Assembly: GCF_001641335.1 (NCBI RefSeq)
Contig: NZ_LVEM01000004.1
Span: forward strand, 934,100-998,099
Length of the DNA stretch: 64,000 bases
From: Bradyrhizobium stylosanthis
Lineage (GTDB): Bacteria > Pseudomonadota > Alphaproteobacteria > Rhizobiales > Xanthobacteraceae
Reading direction: 5' to 3'
Positions 8,862 through 16,923 of the stretch are shown here, piece by piece. Position 1 is the first letter of the stretch; each line of letters starts with the position of its first letter. The translations under genes were made by a program, and so were the position numbers. Under the pieces are notes generated by a model. It did not search any database. It was given only the letters and a program-made list of their open reading frames with translations, and was not told the DNA's origin.

Positions 8862-9006
8862 GCCCCCTCTCCCCTTGCGGGAGAGGGTGGCTCGCCGCAC
8901 AGCGGCGAGACGGGTGAGGGGTATCTATCCTCACGAGCAGTCTCACATGCGGAAACAACCCCTCATCCGGCGCTTCGCGCCACCTTCTCCCACAAGGGGA
9001 GAAGGA
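8862..9006. repeat. Two facing copies of a CCCTCTCCCC-type intergenic palindrome
   Basis: Two degenerate, inverted copies of the same element (8863-8922 and 8957-9006). Each pairs CCCCTCTCCCC/GGGAGAGGG with CTCACCC/GGGTGAGGGG-like arms around a short GCGAG or CGCTTCGCG hairpin. The two can also fold on each other into one long structure between two convergent genes, so it may act as a bidirectional terminator. A related pair is at 60019-60182. Confidence 0.75.
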
Positions 9007-9020
9007 AGGAAGAGCACTCG

Positions 9021-9986
9021 CTATTTCACCACCCCGATCTCGCGAAAATACTTCATCACGCCCGGATGGATCAGCTCCGGCCGCGGCGCGGCCGCGACCG
9101 TGTTCGCCGCGGTGGTCTCGCAGGCCTGCGCGAGTGTCTTGCAGAACGTCGCTTCCACGCCATGCAGCGTCTTGGCCAGGCGATAGGCGACGTCGTCGGG
9201 CAGATCCTCGCGCGTGAGGACGAAGCTCCACGAGCCGAGCGAGGCGATCGGCTCGGACTGCTTGGGGTAGCTGCCGGCCGGAACCGTCAGCGGCTTCAGG
9301 AACGCATGCTTGGCGCGGATGCGCGTGATCTCGTCCGCGCTGGGGGCGATGAAGCGCGCGCCTGATGCGCTCGAGGCCACTGCTGCAAAGCCGGGCCAGC
9401 CGATGCCGGCGCCCCACAGCGCTGCGACGCGGCCGTCCTCGACCATCGCGGGACCGTCGCCGGCGCGGTCGAGATAGATCGCCTTGAAATCCTCGTCCTG
9501 CTTGAGGCCGAGACCATCGAGCACATAGCGCGCCAGGATCGGCAGGCCCGAGCCCTTGGCGCCGAACGCGACGGGCTGGCCGACGAGATCGGCGATCGTC
9601 CTGTAGGGACTGTCCGCGCGCACCACGAACATGCCGGGGTTGGAATAGATCGCCGTGAGAATCTTCAGCCGCACGGGCCCGCGGCCGATGCCCGCGAAGG
9701 CTTCATAGGCGGGCTCGCCCGCTACCAGCGCGAGATCGAGCTCGCCCTTCTCGAGCAGCGGAATGTTCTCGTTGCTGCCTTTGGTATTGCGCGGCGCGAT
9801 GGTCGCGGCCGGATCGGCCGCGTTCATCACCTCCGCGAAGGCGTTGCCATAGAGCGGGAAGCCGCCGCCGGGCGTCGCGGTGCCGAGGCTGAGTGTCGTG
9901 GTCGAAATGGCCTTGCCTCCGGTTTGAGCAGCGGCAGGGCTGGAAATCAGCACTGCTGCGAAAAGGATCGTGGATGCGAATCTCAT
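9021..9986 (-). CDS. TAXI-family TRAP transporter solute-binding protein
   Basis: 321 residues from ATG 9986, which opens a clear signal peptide (MRFASTILFAAVLISSPAAAQ); the frame extends upstream without one. The mature part STTTLSLGTATPGGGFPLYGNAFAEVMN and NTKGSNENIPLLEKGELDLALV are the TAXI (TRAP-associated extracytoplasmic immunogenic) signature. TAXI proteins normally deliver glutamate-like or carboxylate ligands to a fused TRAP permease. None is present here. It is divergent from the TctC gene, with 106 bp between the start codons. Confidence 0.88.
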   Translation of the reverse strand: MRFASTILFAAVLISSPAAAQTGGKAISTTTLSLGTATPGGGFPLYGNAFAEVMNAADPAATIAPRNTKGSNENIPLLEKGELDLALVAGEPAYEAFAGIGRGPVRLKILTAIYSNPGMFVVRADSPYRTIADLVGQPVAFGAKGSGLPILARYVLDGLGLKQDEDFKAIYLDRAGDGPAMVEDGRVAALWGAGIGWPGFAAVASSASGARFIAPSADEITRIRAKHAFLKPLTVPAGSYPKQSEPIASLGSWSFVLTREDLPDDVAYRLAKTLHGVEATFCKTLAQACETTAANTVAAAPRPELIHPGVMKYFREIGVVK

Positions 9987-10092
9987 GGTCGTTCCCGGCG
10001 AGCCTGCGTCAACACCGACTTGCGACGATGTAGGCAGAAGCGCGTTTTTGTGAAAGCATGCCCCCAACGACAATAGAACAATGGGAGGCGTC

Positions 10093-11067
10093 ATGTTGCG
10101 AATTTTGCGTAACGGTGTTTTTGGGCTTGCAGTTGTCTTAGGTCTTTTCAGCGCCTCCCCTCCCGCCTCCGCCGCCTATCCCGACCGCCCCGTGCACTGG
10201 ATGATCGGCTTTGCCGCCGGCGGCCCGGTCGACATCGTGGCGCGGATCATGGCGCAGGCGCTCTCCGATCGCCTCGGCCAGCAGTTCATCGTCGAGAACA
10301 AGGCCGGCTCCGGCGGCAACATCGCGGCCGCGGCCGCGATCAACGCAGCCCCCGACGGCTACACGCTGCTGTTCGTCGCGCCCAACAACGCGATCTCGAC
10401 CTCGCTCTACAAGAAGCTGCCGTTCGACTTTTTGCGCGACACCGCCCCGGTGGCGAGCATCATGCAGCTCACCAACATGCTGGTCGTCTCCAACGCATTT
10501 CCGGCGAAGACGGTCCAGGAGTTCATCGACTATTGCAAGGCCAACCCGGGCAAGATCTCCTATGCCTCGTCCGGCAACGGCACCTCGGTGCACATGTCGG
10601 CCGAGCTGTTCAAGGCGATGACCAAGTGCGACATGATCCACGTGCCCTACCGGGGCTCAGCGATCGCCTTCCCCGACATCATCTCCAACAAGGTGCAGCT
10701 GATCTTCGACAATTTGCCCTCCGCGCTCGAGCAGTCGCGCGGCGGCAATGTCCGTGCGCTGGGCGTGACCTCGCCGAAGCGCTGGCCGACCGTGCCCGAC
10801 GTGCCCGCGATCGCCGAGACCGTGCCCGGCTTCGAATCGGTCGGCTTCTACGGCATCTCCGCGCCGAAGGGCACGCCGCCGGAGGTGATCGAGATCCTCA
10901 ACAAGGCCGTCGGCGAAGCGCTGAAGGACCCGAAGGTGATCGCGCGGCTGACCGAGAACGGCGGCATCCCCAGGCCAATGACGCCCGCCGAGTTCGGCAA
11001 GCTGGTCGCGGACGAAACCGAGAAGTGGAAGAAGGTCGTGGAGTTCGCGGGGGTGTCGGTCGACTAG
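10093..11067 (+). CDS. Tripartite tricarboxylate transporter (Bug/TctC) substrate-binding protein
   Basis: 324 residues. The ATG at 10093 is preferred over 10081 because GGGAGG lies just upstream. Signal peptide residues 1-30 end at SAA; the mature YPDRPVHWMIGFAAGGPVDIVAR and FIVENKAGSGGNIAAA are the hallmarks of Bug proteins, which bind carboxylates in a Venus-flytrap periplasmic pocket. No tctA/tctB genes are nearby, which is common for this over-expanded family. A strong hairpin follows the stop codon. Confidence 0.9.
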   Translation: MLRILRNGVFGLAVVLGLFSASPPASAAYPDRPVHWMIGFAAGGPVDIVARIMAQALSDRLGQQFIVENKAGSGGNIAAAAAINAAPDGYTLLFVAPNNAISTSLYKKLPFDFLRDTAPVASIMQLTNMLVVSNAFPAKTVQEFIDYCKANPGKISYASSGNGTSVHMSAELFKAMTKCDMIHVPYRGSAIAFPDIISNKVQLIFDNLPSALEQSRGGNVRALGVTSPKRWPTVPDVPAIAETVPGFESVGFYGISAPKGTPPEVIEILNKAVGEALKDPKVIARLTENGGIPRPMTPAEFGKLVADETEKWKKVVEFAGVSVD

Positions 11068-11394
11068 GACCGGCTCGCCGGCAAAAGGTTTGAGGGGGCC
11101 GAAAGGCCCTCTCAAACAAAAAGTTTCGAAAACAACCCCATGCACAGTAGCCGAGGCCAGCAATTACAAGGGGTTACGGAAACGGCGCGATTTGCCCGGC
11201 GGAAACCGGTTTGCGCCGTCGGGCAAAACAGGATTATAAGAGCACAATCGCAGATTTCGGGTATTCAAAAATCGTCCGCGGTGCTGCGCCGGGCTTCCGT
11301 CCCGCCGGAGCCAGCATTGCACCCCCGCCTCCATCCCTGTAAACGAACCGCGCACCGTCACCGGCCGCGCGTTCCCGCGGGCCGTCCCGCGGCG
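11068..11394. other. Intergenic region upstream of the tRNA gene
   Basis: 327 bp without a gene. It holds the hairpin at 11088-11117, a second palindrome at 11189-11226 (TTTGCCCGGCGG paired with GCCGTCGGGCAAA), and presumably the tRNA promoter. The second palindrome resembles intergenic repeats I associate with Bradyrhizobium. Confidence 0.4.
11088..11117 (+). terminator. Strong stem-loop after the TctC gene
   Basis: Thirteen-base stem GTTTGAGGGGGCC / GGCCCTCTCAAAC with one G-U pair and a GAAA tetraloop, 20 bases after the stop codon. On the + strand it is followed by A-rich, not T-rich, sequence; read on the - strand it is followed by CTTTTG. It is therefore terminator-like but not a textbook rho-independent site. 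Confidence 0.5.
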
Positions 11395-11470
11395 GGGCCT
11401 GTAGCTCAATGGTTAGAGCCGGCCGCTCATAACGGTCTGGTTGCAGGTTCGAGTCCTGCCGGGCCCACCA
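11395..11470 (+). tRNA. tRNA with anticodon CAT, probably tRNA-Ile2 (or elongator Met)
   Basis: All arms can be drawn: acceptor GGGCCTG/CGGGCCC, D-arm GCTCAATGGTTAGAGC, anticodon stem GGCCG/CGGTC around loop CTCATAA (anticodon CAT), T-arm GCAGG-TTCGAGT-CCTGC, discriminator A and encoded CCA. The TGGTTGC variable region and anticodon arm resemble bacterial tRNA-Ile2, in which TilS converts C34 to lysidine. Elongator Met cannot be excluded by eye; initiator Met is unlikely because position 1-72 is paired. A degenerate copy of its 3' half occurs at 16737. Confidence 0.93.
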
Positions 11471-11642
11471 CGCTTCGCCCTGCGGGCTACGCGTGGCGCA
11501 GCCGCGCCGAGAACGAAGGGCGGAGCGTGGCCGAACCGTCACTCGTGCACAAGAAGGCCGCGAACGGTATACGCGCTGCTATTTGTGGATTAAGTTCCAA
11601 AGTTGTTATGGATCTGTCAGCAGTCCAGGACCGGAGCTGGTC

Positions 11643-13013
11643 ATGCCGCCGACGAACGAGGTCCCATTCGAGACAGCTCTGGGCGAACATGTCGAAGACA
11701 TGCTCAACGCCTGCACGCGCTGCGGGAAGTGCGTCGAGGTTTGTCCGAGTGTTGAACCGGCCGGCATCTCGGATGCAAAGTCCGAAGACATCATCAGCGG
11801 CATCCTCGAACTGGTACGTACCGGCAAAGGCCCGGAAGCATCGCGCAAATGGGCGCAGTCCTGCATGCAGAGCGGGGCATGCATCAGCGCGTGCGACTAC
11901 GGCGTCAATCCACGCTTCTTGCTTTCCATGGCGCGGCTTGGCATCGCGAAGTCGGACAATGAGCTTGCCGAACGACGTCGACAGGGCGTGGAAAGGTACC
12001 GCGACGGCAGTCGCGGAGTGACTGTGCTTTCGCACCTGCAGCTCGATACGGAAGTGCTCGAACGACTGGGTCAAAGATCGGCGTCGGTTTCCGCGCCCGT
12101 CAAGGCGCCGGACTTCGTGTTTTACACCGGCTGCAATGTGCTCAAGACCCCGCACATTGCCCTGCTTGCCCTCGATATCATGGATGCGCTCGGCGTCAGT
12201 TACCAGGTCATGGGCGGACCAAGCCATTGTTGCGGCATTGCGCAACTCAGGTCTGGCGACCCCGAGATGGCCGGTCGCATGGGCTCGAACACCATGGAAA
12301 AGCTGTCGCACTCGAACTCGGGTCAGGTGATCTCCTGGTGTCCGACGTGCTACGTCCAGTACTCGGAAACCATCCTGCCGACGGTGGAGCGACAGCGTGG
12401 CTCCCGCCCGTTCGAGATGAACCCGTTCATGCGCTTTCTTGGTGACCGGCTGGCGCAGCTACAGCCGCACCTTCAGCGCAGGGTCGAAATGCGGGTCGCG
12501 CTGCACAAACATCCCGGCGTGGCCGGCGTCGTGGAAGCCGCCGCTGAAATTCTGAAGATCGTCCCAGGTATCGAACTCGTCGATCTGAACCAACCGGCGG
12601 TAGGTTTGCAGAGCGTGAACGTTGGCGTACTTCCAAAGTACAAGCGCGAATTGCAGCTTGCGGAACTTGAGGCGGCGCGCGATGCAGGTGTCGATGCACT
12701 GGTTGCGGTATATCATTCCGATCATCGCGAACTCTGCGCGCACGAGCGCGACTGGCCATTCCGTATCATGAATATCCTTGAAGTGGTTGGCGAAAGCATG
12801 GGTCTGCATCGGCACGATCGCTACAAGGAACTCAAGATCATGCAAGACGCCGACCAGATCGTCGCCGACTGTAGCGAGCTGATCGCAAAGCACTCGCTCG
12901 ATCCAAGCCATGCGCGTGACGTGGTGCTCAAGGTGCTGCTTGGCGATCAGCCGCTCCCCCTGAAGAGCGGCACGCTTCCAGAGCAGGGCGCGGGGGTCGT
13001 GGCGCCGTCATAA
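11643..13013 (+). CDS. Iron-sulfur oxidoreductase, HdrD/GlcF-like (4Fe-4S ferredoxin plus CCG domain)
   Basis: 456 residues. Residues 24-35 CTRCGKCVEVCP and 79-90 CMQSGACISACD are two ferredoxin-type cluster sites, the second lacking the full CxxCxxCxxxCP spacing. Further on, GCN, HCCG and WCPTCY belong to cysteine-rich (CCG) domains of heterodisulfide reductase subunit D, GlcF and LutA. Such proteins pass electrons between a flavoprotein and quinone or disulfide. No partner dehydrogenase is adjacent, so the electron donor is unknown. The ATG at 11643 follows a GGAGCTGG Shine-Dalgarno. Upstream in-frame codons run into the tRNA region. Base composition looks slightly less GC-rich than the surrounding core genes. 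Confidence 0.82.
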   Translation: MPPTNEVPFETALGEHVEDMLNACTRCGKCVEVCPSVEPAGISDAKSEDIISGILELVRTGKGPEASRKWAQSCMQSGACISACDYGVNPRFLLSMARLGIAKSDNELAERRRQGVERYRDGSRGVTVLSHLQLDTEVLERLGQRSASVSAPVKAPDFVFYTGCNVLKTPHIALLALDIMDALGVSYQVMGGPSHCCGIAQLRSGDPEMAGRMGSNTMEKLSHSNSGQVISWCPTCYVQYSETILPTVERQRGSRPFEMNPFMRFLGDRLAQLQPHLQRRVEMRVALHKHPGVAGVVEAAAEILKIVPGIELVDLNQPAVGLQSVNVGVLPKYKRELQLAELEAARDAGVDALVAVYHSDHRELCAHERDWPFRIMNILEVVGESMGLHRHDRYKELKIMQDADQIVADCSELIAKHSLDPSHARDVVLKVLLGDQPLPLKSGTLPEQGAGVVAPS

Positions 13014-13154
13014 CAGCTTGACGTGGCCTATTGCCCATAGCGGCGGTTTCGCAATGTCCGCAGTCTTTCCTCTCACGGGGGTCAAGCGGACATCGCGAAA
13101 AAATTCTCCGCGAGCAAGACGACGGTGATAGCGGCCTTACTTGCTCTGCTGCTT

Positions 13155-13191
13155 GGCGTAGCTGGAGCCGAGCGGAAGCGAAGACGGACCG
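13155..13191. repeat. 37-bp dispersed repeat, copy 1
   Basis: GGCGTAGCTGGAGC... through ...ACGGACCG matches 18614-18650 at 34 of 37 positions; all three differences are C/G exchanges. It lies after the iron-sulfur gene in a 225-bp gap between convergent genes. Confidence 0.7.
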
Positions 13192-13238
13192 GTAGCCATG
13201 CAGAAGCCCGTTATCGGGGGCCGAGGCAAGCGAAGGCC

Positions 13239-13523
13239 CTATTGCAGCTTTTCGACCTTTGCCGGCAGGTCGGGATACCGGCCAATCCTGTAGGTCGCGT
13301 TCTTGCACGTCAGAACCCAGACATCGTAATCCGGCTTCGACAGCTTGGCGTCGCGCGTTGCCTTCTGCGGCTGGTCGCAATCGAAGCCCTGACTGCGGAT
13401 TTGAGCTGCGAGCGTAGTCGTCGCGGTTTGCGCTTTGGCAACATGTCCGAAAGGCTCGCCGCTCGACAGCACGGCGAGGAGAAGAATGGCCAGGAGCGGA
13501 AGAGTTTTCTTTGTGCGTTCCAT
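13239..13523 (-). CDS. Small exported protein, unknown
   Basis: 94 residues from ATG 13523. A signal peptide (KKTLPLLAILLLAVLSSG) ends near AKAQ. The mature part has two Cys (FDCDQ and VLTCKN) that could form a disulfide and a YRIGRYPDL segment. It resembles many short periplasmic proteins of Bradyrhizobium; no family name is known to me. In an area with two other small exported proteins (13667 and 14089). Confidence 0.65.
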   Translation of the reverse strand: MERTKKTLPLLAILLLAVLSSGEPFGHVAKAQTATTTLAAQIRSQGFDCDQPQKATRDAKLSKPDYDVWVLTCKNATYRIGRYPDLPAKVEKLQ

Positions 13524-13666
13524 GCTTGCCCTCCTTGGGGGTGCGATCACCGTTCGCCCGGCCACCATGTTTAGCCGGATCGCTCGCCGAACCTCTATGC
13601 TCGTCCTGCGTTGGGAGTCTTTCGAAAATCCCTTTCGCAGTTTTCTGATCTCAGGTCCTCCGCATC

Positions 13667-13897
13667 TCAGCATATCCGGGCATTGTCGCCCTCGTCGCAA
13701 ATATGGCCGGGCCACCCGCGGACCGATGGACCGAACCATATTGGAATGCCGCCCCAGATCATCCAGCGGCCACCCGGTTCAGCCGGAAGCCTCATAGGCG
13801 ACACGCGGATTTTGACGCGTGGCTCACGCGCCACGGCGGACGACGTGAGCGCGGCGATCGCGATCAGTCCAATCGACAGGAGCTTGATTGCAGTCAT
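13667..13897 (-). CDS. Small exported protein, unknown
   Basis: 76 residues with an N-terminal signal peptide (IKLLSIGLIAIAALTSSAVA) and a short mature part rich in Trp, Pro and Gly (RWMIWGGIPIWFGPS) ending in Cys. No family recognised. AAGG lies a few bases before the ATG at 13897. It is upstream of, and co-oriented with, the gene at 13239. Confidence 0.55.
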   Translation of the reverse strand: MTAIKLLSIGLIAIAALTSSAVAREPRVKIRVSPMRLPAEPGGRWMIWGGIPIWFGPSVRGWPGHICDEGDNARIC

Positions 13898-14088
13898 TGA
13901 ACTTGCCTTTTAGCCCTCGATCGGGCTGCAACCTTAACCCGTTTCTGCAGCCTCGTGCAGGCGGACCTTTGCCGCCTCGCACGATCATGGGCGTTCCGAC
14001 CTGAAATATTCGCCAGCACAGCCCTTCGCAAAGCTATCTGAGCAGATCGCCCCATGTATGGTAGTCTGACTTACCTGCGAGGTTCACC

Positions 14089-14376
14089 ATGAGGAAGACG
14101 TTATCGGCTCTCGCTGCCGCCGCGACTTTGGCCGTTTTGGCAGGCTCGCCGGCGTATCCGCGCGATGATTACGGACCCGGCGGCAATCCGTATCCGCGCA
14201 CTTATCCCGGACCGCCGCGCGGCGCTCCGTACTGGTCGGGCTATGTCGATGCCCCCGTTGGCGAGGCGATGCCTCCGTGCCACTGGAATACCCAGCGCTT
14301 CTGGGATGGGCAGGGCTGGCGGGAGCGCCGCGTGCGAACCTGCGGCAGCGATCCGGCTTGGCCTTCCAGGCCTTAG
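14089..14376 (+). CDS. Small exported Pro/Gly/Tyr-rich protein, unknown
   Basis: 95 residues: signal peptide 1-22 (LSALAAAATLAVLAGSPAYP) followed by a Gly/Pro/Tyr-rich stretch and a tail with two Cys (PPCHWNTQRFWDGQGW and RTCGSDP). The PPCHWNTQRFWDG part resembles tails of other small rhizobial secreted proteins. It is likely periplasmic or envelope-associated. No function can be given. Confidence 0.65.
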   Translation: MRKTLSALAAAATLAVLAGSPAYPRDDYGPGGNPYPRTYPGPPRGAPYWSGYVDAPVGEAMPPCHWNTQRFWDGQGWRERRVRTCGSDPAWPSRP

Positions 14377-14491
14377 AAGCTGAGGACGGCTCGTGCCGTG
14401 TAAGGCTGGCTCCCTTGCGGCCGGCTTGAGCTGCACGAGAGTGGAACTTGCGTGCGATTGCTGAGCCAAGGCGAGGATCGCCATGCTCGTA

Positions 14492-14740
14492 TCAGCGGTG
14501 CCGCAGACCGCCATGCACATTCGGAGAGTGGGCCGTGATCAGATTTTTGTGCTTGCGGGCGGTCGCTTCGGCCTCGCGCGCAAGTCGTTCAGCCTTCAGC
14601 CTCTCGCGGTTCGCATGAAACGCCGCCTGGGTGCGTTCATACTCGGACATCACCACTTGGGCACCGGTTTCCTTGAAAAGCCTTTGCGCCTCACGCTGCG
14701 CGGCAGTGGGCGGCTTCCATCCGTAATTTTGGGCGGTCAT
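14492..14740 (-). CDS. Small charged helical protein, unknown
   Basis: 82 residues from ATG 14740, which follows GGAGGAGGGA, one of the strongest ribosome-binding sites in the window. The middle (residues 13-65) is a continuous Ala/Arg/Glu/Lys helix, suggesting a coiled coil; the tail has two His. No signal peptide or family. The same frame stays open far upstream on this strand, but that extension is antisense to the amidohydrolase and has no protein-like character. Confidence 0.6.
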   Translation of the reverse strand: MTAQNYGWKPPTAAQREAQRLFKETGAQVVMSEYERTQAAFHANRERLKAERLAREAEATARKHKNLITAHSPNVHGGLRHR

Positions 14741-15067
14741 TCCCTCCTCCTTCGGTGATAGCCGTAAGGGCTTGTCGGGTCCGACCGTCAAAGTCTCTTC
14801 CTGTTTTTCAGTTACCGCAATCGAATATTGGCCAGTCGTTCCTGCGCCGGCCGCAGATCCGCCCGGCTGGCTCACAGCCTGTAGGCAGGCTCGAAAATCA
14901 ATGACTGGGGCAATGACCGGATTTTCCGGTGGACTCGCTGATTTTACATGATCAAGATCACGACACGCCCCCGTTGCGATGCGCGATGTCCGCAAGCGCG
15001 TCCAGCGGCGGATGTGCGGCGCTGCTCCTGCCTCTCTGCCCCTGCCTCTCTCATTCCGGGACTGAAC
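14741..15067. other. Gene-free region between divergent genes
   Basis: 327 bp between the start of the 82-residue gene and the amidohydrolase. Apart from the ribosome-binding site of the former, nothing specific is recognised. It must hold the promoters of both genes. Confidence 0.35.
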
Positions 15068-16717
15068 ATGCGCAAGCTTCTGGCGATCTTGGTGATCTCG
15101 TGCTGGGCGACCTCGGCTCACGCACAAAAGGCCGACCTCGTTGTCACGAACGCGAAAATCGTGACGCTGGATCCCGCATCGACGATCGCGCAGGCACTCG
15201 CAGTCCGCGAAGGCAAGATCGTTGCCGTCGGCGGCAACGATGCCGTGGAAGGGCTGATCGGGCCTGCGACGCGCCGCGTCGACGCAGGCGGGCGCACCAT
15301 CATTCCCGGATTGATCGATTCCCATATTCACGCCGTGCGCGCCGGCCTCACCTACGCGACCGAGGTCAACTGGATCGGCGCAAAGACGATTGGCGAGGCG
15401 ATGGAACGCTTGCGCCAGGCGGCAAAAGCGCGCCCGGCGTCCTGGATCATCGTGGCCGGCGGCTGGAGCGAATTGCAGTTTGCGGAGAAGCGGCGGCCAA
15501 CCCTGACTGAGGTGATCTCGGCCGTTCCCGACAATCCGGCTTACATCCAGCTGTTCTATTCGGCGCTGCTGATGACGCCGAAAGCGCAGCAAGCTCTCGG
15601 CATTTCCGCGGATCAGTTGCCGGCCGGCATCACGGCCGAGCGCGCCGCATCGGGCGAAACCACGGGCTGGTTCAACGGCTCCATTGTCAGCATCTCCGCG
15701 CTGTTCGATCGCCTGCCGAGGCCGAATTTCGAGGAGAATGTCGCGGGCACAAGGCAGTTCTTCACCGAGCTCAATCGCCTCGGAATTACCGGGATCGTGG
15801 ATCCCGGCGGCTTCAGCATCTATCCCGGCCATTACGCCGCCCTGCAAAAGCTCTGGCGCGAGAAATCGCTTTCGGTGCGGGTCGCCTATAGCCTCTTCGC
15901 CCAGAATGTCGGCGCGGAATTCGAGGAGTACAAGACCCTCACGCCGTTCCTGCCGATGGGATTCGGCGACGACATGCTGCGCTTCAACGGCATCGGCGAG
16001 CGGATCACCGGCGCCATGTACAACAACAACGCGCCGGACGCGGCCGCCAAGGACAAATTCCTCGAGATCGTTCGCTGGGCGGCCAAGCAAGGGCTTACGG
16101 TCACCATCCACTGGCAGGAAGACAAATCCGTCCATCAGCTCCTCGACCTCTATGAACAGGTCAACAAGGAGACGCCGATCGCGCCGCTGCGCTGGTCCAT
16201 CGCCCATCTCGACAATACCTCGCCCGAAACGCTGGCCCGGATGAAGGCCCTCGGTATCGGCTGGACCATGCAGGACGCCATGTATCTCGGCGGCGACCGT
16301 ATCGTGGCGCAGGCCGGCGAAGCCGCGCGCAGCATGCCGCCGATCGTCACGGCGTTGCGCGCGGGCGTCCATGTCGGGGCCGGCACGGATGCCCACCGGG
16401 TCGCATCCTACAATCCGTTCGTCGCGCTGCAATGGATGCTCGACGGCAAGACCGTCGGCGGACTACCGACGCGCGGCCCGGACGAGACACCCAGCCGCGA
16501 AGACGCCTTGCGGCTCTATACCGTGGGAAGCGCCTGGTTCTGCTTCGACGAGACGCGGCGCGGCACGTTGGAGACCGGCAAGCTCGCCGACTTCGCGATC
16601 CTCGACCGGGATTTCATGTCCGTCCCCGTCGAGCAAATCGGCGGCACGGCGTCGCTGCTGACGGTCGTGGGCGGCAAGGCCGTCTACGCGGCGGATGCTT
16701 TCTCGAGCGCAAAGTAG
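15068..16717 (+). CDS. Exported amidohydrolase, YtcJ-like (amidohydrolase family 3)
   Basis: 549 residues. ATG 15068 opens a signal peptide (LLAILVISCWATSAHA). The core has the metal-dependent hydrolase pattern: ADLVVTNAKIVTLD, GLIDSHIHAV (HxH), HWQEDKSVH, SIAHLDNT and GTDAHR (catalytic Asp), closing with the small beta-domain GKLADFAILDRD. The family hydrolyses C-N bonds such as N-substituted formamides or acyl-amino compounds; here it would act in the periplasm. Substrate unknown. Its stop is 19 bp before the tRNA fragment at 16737, at the far edge of the proposed island. Confidence 0.88.
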   Translation: MRKLLAILVISCWATSAHAQKADLVVTNAKIVTLDPASTIAQALAVREGKIVAVGGNDAVEGLIGPATRRVDAGGRTIIPGLIDSHIHAVRAGLTYATEVNWIGAKTIGEAMERLRQAAKARPASWIIVAGGWSELQFAEKRRPTLTEVISAVPDNPAYIQLFYSALLMTPKAQQALGISADQLPAGITAERAASGETTGWFNGSIVSISALFDRLPRPNFEENVAGTRQFFTELNRLGITGIVDPGGFSIYPGHYAALQKLWREKSLSVRVAYSLFAQNVGAEFEEYKTLTPFLPMGFGDDMLRFNGIGERITGAMYNNNAPDAAAKDKFLEIVRWAAKQGLTVTIHWQEDKSVHQLLDLYEQVNKETPIAPLRWSIAHLDNTSPETLARMKALGIGWTMQDAMYLGGDRIVAQAGEAARSMPPIVTALRAGVHVGAGTDAHRVASYNPFVALQWMLDGKTVGGLPTRGPDETPSREDALRLYTVGSAWFCFDETRRGTLETGKLADFAILDRDFMSVPVEQIGGTASLLTVVGGKAVYAADAFSSAK

Positions 16718-16736
16718 GAGTTGGCGGGCCGCCGAT

Positions 16737-16782
16737 CGTTCATGACGGTCTGGTTGCAGGTTCGAGTCCTGCCAGGCCTACC
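16737..16782 (+). repeat. Decayed duplicate of the tRNA(CAT) 3' half, candidate attachment site
   Basis: 46 bases match tRNA positions 11424-11469 at 42 sites, including a 29-base perfect run (16745-16773 against 11432-11460). The four differences are all transitions. It covers anticodon loop, variable region, T-arm and acceptor 3' strand. The 5' half is absent, so it is not a tRNA gene. A direct repeat of a tRNA 3' end a few kb away is what site-specific integration leaves behind. Confidence 0.8.
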
Positions 16783-16923
16783 TTCGGACCAAGAGGTTGA
16801 GGGGCTTGCTCTCGCTTGGCTCCCTCCTCAGCCAACGAGTTGGAGTACGGGTTTACTTGAGATTGCGCGAAGCGTGCATTACCATTCGGACAATCCAACT
16901 CGCCTTGGCACAGGGGCGTTACC

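Noticed and set aside
11471..16736. Intact mobile element with its own integrase
   Set aside because: No integrase, excisionase or transposase gene was found between the two tRNA-derived repeats; at most it is a remnant.
16737..16782. A second functional tRNA gene
   Set aside because: Only the anticodon loop to 3' end is present; the 5' acceptor and D-arm are missing and the sequence before is the end of the amidohydrolase gene.
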